NCBI GenBank assembly: GCA_973895155.1
Contig: OZ316897.1
Span: forward strand, 2,666,001 to 2,730,000
Direction: 5' to 3'
From: Marsupella aquatica
Lineage: Eukaryota; Marchantiophyta
Length of the DNA: 64,000 nt
Shown here: positions 9,506 to 20,410 of the stretch, piece by piece
Layout of the letters: each line of letters begins with the position of its first letter
How positions within the stretch are numbered: the first letter of the stretch is position 1
The notes under the pieces: generated by a model
What the model saw: only the letters and a program-made list of their open reading frames with translations
The model's database searches: none
What the model was told of the DNA's origin: nothing
Made by a program: the position numbers and the translations under genes

Positions 9506-10663
9506 ATGGATACCGAAGCAAATGCAGCTCCTCAGCGAAACTTAGCAAAAGGTGTTGACGAGCATCCTACAATCCCTGCCCGTGGTGTGCGTCGTAAGAA
9601 GAGTGGAGCCAACTGGAAGAGCCCTGGTGACTACGAGCATCCGGCAAGTCTGGGCAGTGTCATGCATGGTGAGAGCAGTGCAGCAACACCAAAGAGGCCC
9701 GTAATTCACAAGCCTGTGCGTCGTGAGGACAGTGGAGCCAGTGGGGAGAGTATTTCACCGAAACCTGCTGCACCTCGATGTAATCCGCCGGGCATGAGAA
9801 TCCGAGGAGCAAGACAGATGCGAGGACAGATGGCACCCTCCTCTTTGAACAAAGGGAAGAAAGTTGACAAGCCCAAGGTCGACCGCAAGAAGGGCCGTCC
9901 CAACGGAGGAAAAATGATAGACGTCGTCGCTGTAGAGAAGGAACTCCAGAGCGAAGCGGATATCGAGGTGAAGGTGAAGTATATCCTGGAGCAGTTCAGC
10001 GTATGCTGGGAAAGGTACAACGAGGAATGGGCGCGAGCTGGAAACCGGGCCGGACGCAAGGGCGTAAAGCGGGATCCAAACCGGGCCGACCTCAAGGCTA
10101 TGGCGGAGCTCAACCAGTTACGCCAGCACGTCAATGGGGAGTGTGGCGTGTACGGGGACGTTCCGGGTGTTGCGGTGGGCGATACTTACCGCTACTTGGC
10201 AGAGGCATTCCTAATCTCCCTCCATAGGAAGGCCCGAGCAGGCATCGACTTCGTCACAGATAAAGATCCGAGATTCACGGACAGACATGGAAAGTTAATT
10301 TCTATAGCCTTGAGCGTGGTCATTTCTAAACATACCCGGTACAATGACAAGGAGGATGGAGACACGATATGGTACAAGGGTGAGGGTGGCAACTGGAGCG
10401 GTGGCCAAGAAGGAGGATGGAAACACGATCAGAAACTGGAGAATGGGAATTTGGCCCTCGTGAACTGCCATCGGAACAGCCACTCGGTTCGTGTAATACG
10501 AGGCTCCAAAGCCCCCTCCAACCGTAGTCCGGCTGACAAAATCTACGAGTACCTTGGCTTGTACGATGTGAAGGATTACAAATATGAACGTGCAGGGTCG
10601 AGCGACGCCAAAGGCTTTACATTCATGTTAGTTAAAAAGATTTCTGAAGATGTGGCTAGATAA
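9506..10663 (+). CDS. SRA (YDG) domain protein related to SUVH, without a SET domain
   Basis: 385 codons from ATG 9506 to TAG. Residues about 1-140 are basic and disordered, with repeated GVRRKKSGA / PVRREDSGA phrases. Residues about 145-210 match the helical lead-in of SUVH proteins (VKVKYILEQF, RADLKAMAEL). The SRA domain spans roughly 214-378: GVYGDVPGVAVGD, LHRKARAGIDFV, EGGNW, then KLENGNLALVNC, VRVIRGSKA, IYEYLGLYDV and a C-terminal FMLVKK. SRA domains bind methylated cytosine. In SUVH enzymes they precede pre-SET/SET, which are absent here. The stop falls right after the SRA, so this is either a single-domain methyl-DNA reader or a truncated SUVH. The frame is uninterrupted, with no visible frameshift. 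A splice from the 3' end into downstream sequence cannot be excluded. Confidence 0.75.
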   Translation: MDTEANAAPQRNLAKGVDEHPTIPARGVRRKKSGANWKSPGDYEHPASLGSVMHGESSAATPKRPVIHKPVRREDSGASGESISPKPAAPRCNPPGMRIRGARQMRGQMAPSSLNKGKKVDKPKVDRKKGRPNGGKMIDVVAVEKELQSEADIEVKVKYILEQFSVCWERYNEEWARAGNRAGRKGVKRDPNRADLKAMAELNQLRQHVNGECGVYGDVPGVAVGDTYRYLAEAFLISLHRKARAGIDFVTDKDPRFTDRHGKLISIALSVVISKHTRYNDKEDGDTIWYKGEGGNWSGGQEGGWKHDQKLENGNLALVNCHRNSHSVRVIRGSKAPSNRSPADKIYEYLGLYDVKDYKYERAGSSDAKGFTFMLVKKISEDVAR

Positions 10664-10689
10664 TTGCAGAAGTGAGGCGTATGATTGCA

Positions 10690-11215
10690 TCCCTTGACCC
10701 AGGAGGCTTTCTTTGCAGGCAAAAGTCTCACGGAAGATGAAGGATCCGACCGGCAGTACCTTATAGTTCCAGATCTGATAGACAATTTGAGCAGCCTGGT
10801 GCCTCCTTTGGTGGGACATACAGCGAGATTGCAACGTCGAGCTAAACGTTCAGGATAACCAGGCTCCCGTTCTGAGGCTTGTAACTTGCTTGTCTACAGC
10901 GCGCGGAGGGTTGGCCATTCATGATCCTGATCTTCAGAATTTTTCCTATGTATTATTGGTCCAGCACTGCTTCCAGGCCGCCTTGCTACGCAACCATAAT
11001 CTTGCTGCCAGTACAACGGGATGCCAGCCGGAGTGCTCAATTATGGTAGAAAGGAATGGAGCTCAAAAATGGACACAATGCAGTGTGTGATTTTAAGGTC
11101 AAGCCCTCCTACTAGAATTGTTCTAAAGGATGAAATGAAAACACGGAGAAGTCGGGTTAGTTTGCTTCCCAGGGGTATTTTTCTCGAGAAGAACACAAAG
11201 TTGTTGTGTAGCTGA
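10690..11215 (+). pseudogene. Possible decayed pre-SET/SET remnant of the SUVH-like gene
   Basis: Short segments in several plus frames recall, in the right order, what should follow an SUVH SRA domain. They are YLIVPDLIDNLSSLVPP (compare the I-P-V-N-x-V-D-x-PPP stretch), TGCQPEC...ERNG (compare C-x-C...KNGG), then RIVLKDEMKTRRSRV..LPRGIFL (compare the L-E-F-K-T...GWGVR...IPRGSF segment). Each is short, stops and frame changes lie between them, and the key SET residues are not seen. The first remnant is in the same frame as the SRA ORF and follows a TTCTTTGCAG acceptor-like site. Confidence 0.3.
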
Positions 11216-13548
11216 CTCAGTGAGGATGGTCTGCCCTCTATATATGTATTACTTCATGCGTATCAATTTGTATATATCACAGAACCTTTCTGCTACCTTC
11301 ATTGCATCATTCTGAACAATTGCATGATTTGGTTCAGACAAATTTATGCTTGTGAAATATATTGATGCAACTGCAACTCGTATGATCGATGGAACACCCG
11401 GGTTTGCTTAATGCGCAATAACCGTTCGCGTCCTATTGAATGGCATAGTTGCAGTCGGTTACATCTTTTCCAAACTAAATCTGCAGCTTCCTTATTGCCT
11501 TGCTGTTGAATATGACACAAATCGGAAAATTATGTGCAAACAAACTTCCTTCAGTTATTGCCTTGGTCGTTGTTGCTAACTCTTGCGACGTCCCCTACAT
11601 CTCGTTGATACGAGGTTAACGGAAAGAGACTCAAGATTCGTACACCGACCAGGCACCCATAGGATTGCTCAATCATCGGACATGATAGAACCCTAAATTC
11701 TCCATTTTCTCACGTGGCAGTGCTGCTGAGAAAAGTGACAATTAAGCAAGGTCACCCGAGTAGAAATTTTCGGACTAGGCGAGGCAGTCGAGTGACTCAA
11801 CAAGGTTAGCTCCAGTTGGAGCCATCGAGAGAAAAACAATTATGGCCAACTAATATTCGAGTTCTGCTGGACTGATATGGCTGACTGATAAAGTGATGGG
11901 ATTAACAACCTCAGAGTGCACGTACTTCGGAAGGAGTTCTCTCTCGGCTCTTTGGCTCGTTCTCTCTTTCTCTCTTCTTAGGGCGTGTTCCGTGATGAAG
12001 AGATACAAGCGCGCATCAACGTGGATAGTGTCTACAATATCTGTTAGCTAGCCGTGGCTTAGACTCAGTTGCTGAGAAATTCAGATGTATTGAAATAGGT
12101 GTCGTCAGCTGCAGTCTGCGCAGAGAATGGTTTTCTGTCTTAGCAGCTGATCAGAAAACTACAGTAGCAGACGGCGACAGTTGGAATCTAAGTCACGATC
12201 GTCTCCTGTAACTGATCACGTACCCAGATCAGAATCAACCGACAGCTATATTAATCGAAGAAAATCGATATAAGTGTCGATGTAGATGATAGCAGTTGAT
12301 CAGAAATCATATTTACAAAGTGGATGATACTGATCCTAGGTGATTACTATATCTCGCTGTTAATGTTGATTCTGAGCTGGGTGATGAGATACAGGAGACG
12401 ATCGTGCCTTAGATTCCACTTTGATTCCTGTTTGACTTCTCTCGACCGCAGCCACGCCCTTCATTTCTTTCTCCAAGACATCTAGGCAGTTCAGTATGTT
12501 CGTTCGTGCATGATCAAGCTTTGATCTGAGCGCCATCACTCTTCCGAATTTGATACCACAGGCAGAAGTATGGAGACTTGCTCCTAGTCGGTTGGGCAGC
12601 AACTCCTAGTGTTTCAGCCGCCATCGCTGTCCGACAAGGTGATCGAGAGTACTTGATTGGGCTCGTAGAGGCTTTATAAATTTTCCTTGAAATGAGGCTT
12701 TATAAATTTTAAGGACGCATTGATCGATTTTGGAGATTGGAATGAAAATATGTATCGATCAGCACTTCAGATATTACATCTCTCATGTCCAACTCACGGC
12801 TTAAGACTACGCAGACATCGAGTTCGTGTGCATCGTAAAAATAGCTATCAGCACCTCAGCAAATTTATTTTACTTTGTTTCTTTCGGTCCAAAATCCATC
12901 ACGTGTGCCAGACTCAACAGAGGGCCTGGTTTAAAACGTGTGCACAACAACCCGGATCAACTATAGTGATATAAAGTATATATTCCGGACGAGGTGTAGA
13001 GTCGTCATCTTGACAGAAGTCAGTTTGAAGCACTGTAGTTCTACTTGTACTGGATTCGTTATTTCGGACAGATTTTGATTCTCTCGACCCGTGTCTAGAT
13101 TGAGTCGTCGTCCTTGCAATTGTAACAGAAGCACTATATTGTTCGACAGTTTACTGCGAAACTTTGTAGATTTGGGTATGAAATAAGTTACCTCGTATAA
13201 TGTAATTTACGTGAATGATCATAAGGTGTGGAAGAGAATGTATGTTCCTCTCATCCGGCTCTAATTTTAATTATACATGATGTCGAGTTTTCTATGAGCT
13301 ACTTTGGGCTGGCAAACAGTCCATGGTTTGCGCAGCTATATACTTCATTAGCTAAGGCACTATATATATATATAAGTAATTATTTTCAGGAGCGGAATCA
13401 CAAGAGGAATCTGATAAGTTCACAGTTTTAAATTTTATCGAAGAGCAGGAGGGAAGATGGATGATCTTGACTCGTATGCAATGGAAGAATATGGGGAAAC
13501 GTTGCTAATTGCAATCTGACATTGGGTCGTTCCCGTGACAAGATCAAT
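11216..13548. other. Intergenic stretch, no supported gene
   Basis: No clear coding signal. A minus-strand open stretch at 12602-12360 (with ALRSKLDHARTNILNCLDVL, possibly a coiled coil) lacks an in-frame ATG, but it follows an ACACTAG acceptor-like site, so it could be an orphan exon. A short (TA)n run lies at about 13362. The rest shows nothing recognisable. Confidence 0.5.
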
Positions 13549-16500
13549 CTAGAACTGCAGTGTCCTGCGAGATACGCGCGGTTCTCCCCAATGCTTAAGC
13601 ATGCTACGCCAATTGCAAAAGCTCTCAGTGCAAATGTTCTGCCGCGGATCGGTGATGGTGATATTCCAATGCTCATCCTCGAGGCCCGCCGCCTCAGCCC
13701 TCCTCCGATTGTACTCGATGTTCGCTTTCTGCTTAGCCAGTAGCAGACACTGGTCTTGAAGCTTATCAGGCATAGTGTCATGCACTTCCCACCAGCGGCT
13801 GTGTGCAGAGTCGCTCGCATACTTCCTGTATTCTCCGGAGTCCCAGTTACAGTCGTAGTCCCGGTAGCAGAGCCATGGTTTCCTGCCAAGGTAGTGGATG
13901 ACATGCAACGAGGGAGGGTCCACGGCTTGGAAGAGATTGGTCTTCTCGTCTCGTTCCTTCGTCTCGTTCGACCAGAAATGCTTCAGGAAATTCAGGCGCT
14001 TGGGGATCCGGTACCATGAAGGAAAGATTTCGTTCAGATACCCCTGGTCTCCCCCGTTGTAAGACTCGATGTCGTTCATCTGATCCATGAGCAGATTGAA
14101 GGTGCAGTTACAAGGCTCAATGACCATTACCCCGGAGTTGAACAAGCTTTTATCGTTGCCAGTGGCCGAGAGCTCCGGCATGTCGAAGAGGAAGTCCAGA
14201 TTTTGTAGCACAAGCAAATCTGAGTCGATGTAGATGACTTTATCGTATTGGGTAAGCTGCCATAAGCGGAACTTGCTGTAGTTCCAGGCGTTGTACTTCA
14301 TTGGCTCGGACTTCGGGTTGCGTATCCTTTCAATTTCATGCAGCTTCCAGCCTGCTAGTTGCAGACCTTCCCTCTGCTCGGGGGTGACCTTCTCATCCAC
14401 TAGCGCTACAAGATCCCTTTGCGATCCTGTCAGCCGAATGCTCTGGGCGGCCACTATGGCTCCGCAGACGTAGGCCCCATCTGTATGCAAGATTGTTGCA
14501 TAAACTTCTCGACTTCGACGAGCCTTCACCGATTCGAGACGGGATTCCGATAGGTACTTGTCGTCGGACACATTCGAGTCGCTCTCTGAAATACAAGCAG
14601 CAAAAACGTAAGTCGTGCCTCGATTTCGTTAGTTAAACTCTTCCCAGTCGGCTCCCGAACTTGAGATCAATGAAACAGTCAACGCCGACGTCTAGATCTC
14701 TCTTACAGTCCCAAATAAGCTCTGTTAAATCCAGTCCTCCCTATTTCCGTCTACTACGGACTAGATGCACTTCACGTTTGTCTAGACATATATGGTGTTC
14801 CAATTTTGCATCCTGGATATAAAGTGTACGCAGAATTATCAATGTTCATTTGTGTTCATGATGAATCTAATGTGTAGGAACGCGACAACTCACTGTACGT
14901 TCAAAAGTGACTTCAGTTTTCTAGCCTGAGGATCTCAGAATTTGGCCACGTACGCGTTTCAGTTTGGTTGACTCATCAGCTTTGTCAATGAATCGTAATC
15001 AAATTAACTTCGCAGCAATGGACGAGTTCCAATTGAGGAAAGGCTGTCTATGACGGCACGTTGTTGTAAGACGAGACGATAGGCAGTGAGATTGGACTGA
15101 ATGAGATTGGACTGAGCTGGAAGAACGGCAAACCTGAAATCGAGCGTGGTAAACTATTGTCGAGACGGAGAGACAGCTCGCAGGATCCCACAGGCAGGGT
15201 AAGTTGTTGTCGCAGCCTGGCAAGATTGACCTGGAACAGCCAGAGGTCATCCTGCTGCTCAATGAGCTCATTGCAGGGGAAGAGGTTCAACGCAGGTCGA
15301 CAGTCGCTGATAACGAGAACGAGCATGCTCTCACCGTCACCGCCGCCAGTCTTGGACGCAACGGTGGCTGCTGCCCGCAGAATCTGAAGACGGCCTACAT
15401 CTCTTCTGCCGCAGGGAACTTTGACGATCACTGCCTCTAGGTTGATTGGTGCTTCTATTGCAGGCATAGGGAGATGCGGGCAACTTGAAGGGGCGGCCTC
15501 GTCGATCCACTCGGGGTAAAATTCCGACCACTGCAAGTGCTTGGACGCCCGCTCGAAGGGGAACACATGGTATCTGGCCCACCCAACAGTGAACTGATGC
15601 CAGTTCTGCTCTTCCTCCTCATCGATGTTCACCAGCCCGATCGTCAGACCGTTCCCGTGTTTTTCCAGTTGCAGGAGCCTGAGTAGAGAAGCGCCTTTAG
15701 GCAGGTCGCAGTATGTGACAGTGTTTCCCGACCCCGGGAGCTTCAGTTCCTCTAGTGACGACGCCCCTGCCCTTTTGCAACCTGGGAAAACGTTGTGTAG
15801 CGCCCTGCATCCAGAAGTCCAGAAATTGGGGTAAGATTTACCACCTTGTGATCCAAACGGCAAAGAAACTTTAGTTGAGGCAAGAAATTACAAGTTTTCA
15901 CCCTGCCCCCTTAATAATTTCACAAAAATTGTAATTGACAACAGTCCAAGGATTCAGTAAGAACTGATGGTCGAGCCATACAGAACTGTAATAATCTAGA
16001 AAAAGTTAATCGCACAGAATCGAGAAAGTTTCAGAGGTCCTAGCTTGCTGGTGATATTAGGTGAGCTTGTCCCGAGATAATATAAAGAGTGACCGACAAG
16101 TCGACCTGCGCGCTCCAGAATTGGAGATTTCAAGATGAATATTTGTTTAAATTTTTAGAGCTCAGACGAAGTGCGTTGAGCAGATCTCCGGAGTCGGCAC
16201 AAGGATTAGAGAGCTGAATATTGCTATAAATTGCGACGTCAGTCGACTGGTGATCGAGAATGAAATATATACCTTGATGAGCCACTGACATATGTAGTCT
16301 GAAGAGGTCGGTCCCCGTCTGAGCCCCCGGCGTCGACGGGATGGGATTCTGGGTAAGTGAGAGACAACACTGCAATGGCACACACCAGGCCAAGAAGCAC
16401 GACTATCTTCTTGGGGGTCTTCGATTTTTCATACTTGTCCTCGTCACCATCGACCAGCTGGGAGTGTTCATCTGTTTGCCCCTTAGTGTAAAAGTCCTTC

Positions 16501-16927
16501 GCCACTTTCTTCGGTTGCAAACGCTCAAAACTGCTGAGCAGTCCTCGTCCAAGTTCTTCAGCATCTAGCTCATCCCTGTAAAGTAAACAAAAGGCGTTAA
16601 ATCGCTATACTCGTTAGACCACGTCGACAGGATTCGTCCTTCTAGTACTGTCTCGTTTGTTACAAATGAAAACTCCACTAGAATTGCATATTGGTGTTAT
16701 ACGCGACGCGGGACTTCAGCACTTAGACAAGGCGTAGGACTTGTCCTATAACTGGAATTGAGCTAGGTTTCCTCCAAGGAGACCGTTAGTAACTTGGCAT
16801 ACTCGATTGTGTATTTTCGTTAGTGTGTTTGCAAGGAATTGCAGAAGTCAGTGAGTAAACTTATTTTTATTGCTTACACGAGAGATGATCCAGGCTGGCG
16901 AAATCGACCTCCCTTGCTAAGCTTCAT
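13549..16927 (-). CDS. GUX: GT8 family xylan glucuronosyltransferase (GUX-type), four exons
   Basis: GUX enzymes transfer glucuronic acid from UDP-GlcA onto xylan in the Golgi. Inferred exons (minus): 16927-16878, 16575-16273, 15804-15134, 14585-13549. Junction phases agree, total 2061 bases, 686 residues. The start ATG 16927 was chosen because exon 2 has no in-frame Met and this exon ends at GT|GTAAGC in the needed phase. The protein is type II: a short cytosolic tail, a TM helix at about 74-90 (IVVLLGLVCAIAVLSL), then the lumenal domain. Family marks include FYPEWIDE, RDVGRLQILRAAATVA, LPVGSCELSL, YATILH, CGAIVAAQSIR, and the metal-binding DSD at 462-464 in YIDSDLLVL. Also present are FNSGVMVIEPCNC, YNGGDQGYLNE, HYLGRKPWLCYRDYDCNW and a C-terminal WRSMLKHWGE. 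Length is as expected for GUX and no defect is seen. Confidence 0.9.
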
Positions 16928-17304
16928 ATCGAATATAATTCCTCTGTATAGAAATCTCTTGAGTCAATCCTCTGGACCAATTTTTTTCGGACACCACGTC
17001 CTCTGGCCTACTTCTGCTATTAACACTGGTGGTAAGGCTCCTTCTCAAGCTCTGTTTCTAGAACTGGGGGTATGCTCAATACTGAGCTTAAACTTCTTCA
17101 ACATCTGCCACTCGAGAAGCACTTCCTCGGGGAAAAACACTCCGGAAGATTGATGTAACCCATCTCGAAAACCAATGTGTCGATAGACTTCTCACCTGAT
17201 TTCCCCAAAACTCTAACTGACATGTATGAACTATGTCTTCAACCGCTAGGCCAAACACCATCGCTCTGAACCACAAGAAATGAAGTTCTGCTGACTGTCT
17301 CGGA

Positions 17305-17418
17305 TCATTCCAGAAGTTCCATATCATCAACCGCCTCTGCTATTATTGACATCGCGAGATATGCGTTAAATCCCAAGGCGCATGTAAGGACTGACAACAC
17401 CCAGAGCTCGACAGCCAT
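17305..17418 (-). CDS. Micropeptide 3, 37 codons, diverged paralogue
   Basis: ATG 17418 to TGA 17305. MAVELWVLSVLTC opens a hydrophobic stretch and the end is acidic (EAVDDMELLE). It lies about 318 bases downstream of the second member, the same spacing as between members 1 and 2. A further downstream stretch at about 17270-17200 (AMVFGLAVEDIV) may be a degenerate fourth copy. Confidence 0.35.
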   Translation of the reverse strand: MAVELWVLSVLTCALGFNAYLAMSIIAEAVDDMELLE

Positions 17419-17619
17419 TATTTACCGCTTATGATACTTGAAGTGTTATCCTAAGTGCGCTTAGCTGATAGACTTCAGGAAAGCGACTGGTGAATCAATC
17501 CTATATGTCAGCTCAATTCGGTCAAACATGCAGTCTAGAAGCTGCTAAGCTTGATCGCTGTCTGGAGCCGAATTCGTTGGTCCAGAATTGATTTCGACTC
17601 TTTCTTGTACTAGACGTAC

Positions 17620-17736
17620 TTAGATGCATTGTTCTTCAGCCTCTGAGAACAAATCGTCAATGATTTCTTTCACCATTCCCAGAAGTAGCACACTCCCCAC
17701 GCACTGAGTAAGGATGACCCACACGGTGAACGGCAT
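17620..17736 (-). CDS. Micropeptide 2, 38 codons, paralogue of micropeptide 1
   Basis: ATG 17736 to TAA 17620. MPFTVWVILTQC leads into a hydrophobic core, then LLGMVKEIIDDL and an acidic end (SEAEEQ). The similarity to micropeptide 1 is also visible in the DNA (CAGTGC, GGGAATG/GGGAGTG, GGGAATGGTGAAAGA). About 315 bases separate the two starts, consistent with tandem duplication. Confidence 0.4.
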   Translation of the reverse strand: MPFTVWVILTQCVGSVLLLGMVKEIIDDLFSEAEEQCI

Positions 17737-17910
17737 TTTCGGCACTCAAAATAAATCAGTGCCGATTTACGTATGGAAGCTCCGCTTGAAATATCAGTTG
17801 ATCTCGTCACGAAGCGGAATCCAATGAATCTCTTCGAACAGCTCCTTGCTACCCGGTGTCACCGTTGATTTGAGAACCTGCACTTTCCGCTGAAGTCTGT
17901 GAGCTGGCTT

Positions 17911-18051
17911 CTAGACGGACTTACAGTTGACAACAAGAGCTGGTTCCTCCTCGTCGGGAAGCACGGCATCGATCAAGTCTTTCAGCATCCCCAACACCAT
18001 CACATTCCCGAAGCACTGCAAACAGAATACCCACAAAGTCTCAATTGCCAT
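17911..18051 (-). CDS. Micropeptide 1, 46 codons, single membrane segment
   Basis: ATG 18051 to TAG 17911. It begins MAIETLWVFC, followed by a hydrophobic stretch (about residues 6-23) and an acidic tail (LKDLIDAV, PDEEE). It is related to two ORFs just downstream on the same strand; the shared pattern is a small N-terminus, then (L/V)WV, QC, G, (V/L)LGM(L/V)K(D/E)(L/I)ID. The family is not recognised. It could be a 5' coding exon, since AACT|GTAAGT near its end is donor-like, but I found no partner exon. Confidence 0.4.
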   Translation of the reverse strand: MAIETLWVFCLQCFGNVMVLGMLKDLIDAVLPDEEEPALVVNCKSV

Positions 18052-18059
18052 AATCTCTT

Positions 18060-18680
18060 CTATCACGAATGACTCTCTTCCTCTCTGGAGAATCGAAGTT
18101 GTCCGAGAGTCCTAGCTTTCATCAGTACTCAAGCGATCAGAAAGCTCGAGAACGTCTTTGGCAACGATCATTCACAAATCGCCAACCAAAAGTCTTCAGC
18201 CTGGTGGACTTCCTCTCGTGCCGACTGGTGGACTTGGCTCGGTTTATATGTCCTCCCCACCTCCCCACCTCTCCCCCTCACACCAAAGTACCTGAGCCTG
18301 TACTTTCCTCCCATCGATTCGGGCAGCTTATCCATCAGTCCAATTCACTCAATTCAGTGATGCCACAGAACTGTAGATCGAGTAGAGTGATCCGGAATTG
18401 GGAGCTGAGCGATTGAACTGAGCGGTGCGTTGGTCAGCTAATCTCTGGGATTAGCTGAATCAAACACATGCCTCACCGCCTGCCTTCTCTTAGTTTGCTA
18501 CGGCCCAGCCGAACCTCTGGCGGCGCTCACCAAATCACCGAAGTTAACTACCTCCCGGGCTGCACGCATGCATTCATGAACGAGTGAATTGATGAATGAT
18601 CGTCCTCGAGATTCAATCATTCTGTTGAAGAGTCCCGACGCGATTTCTGCTTCACCGACATTCTGTTCCTCCGCAGTGTT
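18060..18680. other. Intergenic, nothing recognised
   Basis: No supported gene. It would hold the promoter of the micropeptide cluster on the minus strand. A pyrimidine-rich CCTCCCCACC run occurs near 18250. Confidence 0.5.
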
Positions 18681-18684
18681 TCGG

Positions 18685-19500
18685 TAAGCGGTTTGGGAGG
18701 ATTCCGCTCTTGCGACCGACGCATGGAACCCTTCCAGTTCACTTGCGAACTTGGATTTGGTGGGATCCCTTTGTAATCACTCCCTAGTGTAGTCCAGTTT
18801 TTTAAATTTGTTTTTACAGAGGTTTATTAACCTGTCCCCAAAACAAAATTCATTATCAACTTGTCTTCCATTCTCTATATAGATTCTCATGAATAGAACC
18901 ATGGTTACAAAGCTTTTGTTCTCATTGGTTAGGGCTCCCTGTTGCCATGAGGGGAGTTGCCATCTCCGCCGATTAACTCGCACCCCTCCTGCTCCCCCCT
19001 CTCTGCTGGCCGGACGGTTTGGGAGGATTGGGCTCTTGCGACAGGCACATGGAACCCTTCCAGTCTACTGCTGAACATGGTTGGACGGCTTTGTGATCAC
19101 TCAGTAATGTAGTCCAGTTTTAAAATTTCTTTCTACAACTTTTTATTAACCTCTCCCAAACTACCCAAAGTTCCTAACCGCGCACCCCAACCCCCCCCCC
19201 CCCCAAGCAAAACTAATTATCAACTTGTCTCCCACCCATTTTCTATATGGGGTATCATGAACTGAACCATGGTTACAAAACCTTTGTGCTCATTGGTTAG
19301 GGCTTCCCTTTGCCATGTGGCTAGGTGCCATTTCTGTGGATTCAGCCCTCCCTGGCCCCCCTTGCTGGTGGCTTGACATTTTGGGAGGATTCAGGGGCTC
19401 TTGCAACCAGCGCTTGGAACCCTCCAGTCCACTCACAAACTTGGTTGGACTACTTTGTGATCACTCAGTAATGTAGTCAAGTTTTTAAATTTTGTTTTCC
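18685..19500. repeat. Tandem repeat of about 330-360 bp, about 2.4 copies
   Basis: Successive units start near 18688, 19014 and 19375, each with GGTTTGGGAGGATT or a close variant, then GCTCTTGC, TGGAACCCTTCCAGT, GTGATCACT, TGTAGTCCAGTTTT, ATTATCAACTTGTC, GAACCATGGTTACAAA and CTCATTGGTTAGGGCT. The third copy stops after the TGTAGTCAAGTTTT block. A long C tract lies at about 19189-19205. No coding capacity. Confidence 0.85.
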
Positions 19501-20410
19501 CTAGCAAATTGGTAGAGGAGAAAAGTGATCTCCTCTACCATGCCAATTTCCTTCACAAATTCAGGAAAAAATAAATTTTAATGGTAGTTACATGACACCC
19601 ATAGCTTTTGAAGGGCGGGTGTGCTTTAATGGAAAGCCACAGTGCTCCCAATGTATTCTAACTAATATAGTGGCGAAGACCAGCAGGGTGTGCAGCCCTA
19701 AGGGGCAGAGCACAAGCCACCTACTGCAAAGGTATTCTATGATGCAATCAAACAGGAATTTAGATAGCCAGGAGAGTGTTGCTAGCAAGTCACTAGTGGT
19801 TTTTAGTTTCTTTTTATTTTTGCTGCCTTTTCTACTTCTTAGGTGGTATTGAACTCTACCGCAACTGCTAGCATCCTGTAATCCTTTTTCTTGCGTTACA
19901 TAACCTACTTGTGATTTTGTCTGTCCTGGACACAGTGTGACCATCGATCTCGCTCCTCCTGTTGGCTAGCTGGACAATGATATGGTGTCACTCATCAAGT
20001 GTAGTTTTTGTTCTTGTGATTTCCTGTCCAGTCAAGATCAGAGACTCTTCTCAAATCTCTGGAGTTGATATCTATCCTTGCACATTTGGCAACCTTCGGG
20101 ATTCTTGGGTTAAGGGTCTTCTTATCAAGTTCACTTATTGAGGCAAGTTGAAATGTGTTCATCATTCTCGTGACTCGAGTAGCACTCCACGTCTGGTCTT
20201 TGTCGGATTGTTGCTTGGTGACTAACCTTACTAAGATCTCACAGTTTTGCAAGATTTTGGGTTTGAGGATGAGTTTAATTTCTTGTCATTCCGTACTTCA
20301 TGGATGAGTCGTGATATCTTGTCATTCAGTACATTATGTAATTCTTTTGGGACGAGTGCACTTGGATCCCTTGGGTATGACTACTCACAAGCTGTGAGCG
20401 GCGCATTTGT
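19501..20410. other. Intergenic stretch upstream of the FEX-like pseudogene
   Basis: No gene supported. The inferred FEX N-terminal coding should lie near 20250-20410, but I could not align a reliable frame there. Confidence 0.5.

Noticed and set aside
17911-18051. Micropeptide 1 as the first exon of the GUX gene
   Set aside because: Its donor leaves phase 1, but GUX exon 2 needs phase 2; joining them gives a stop within a few codons.
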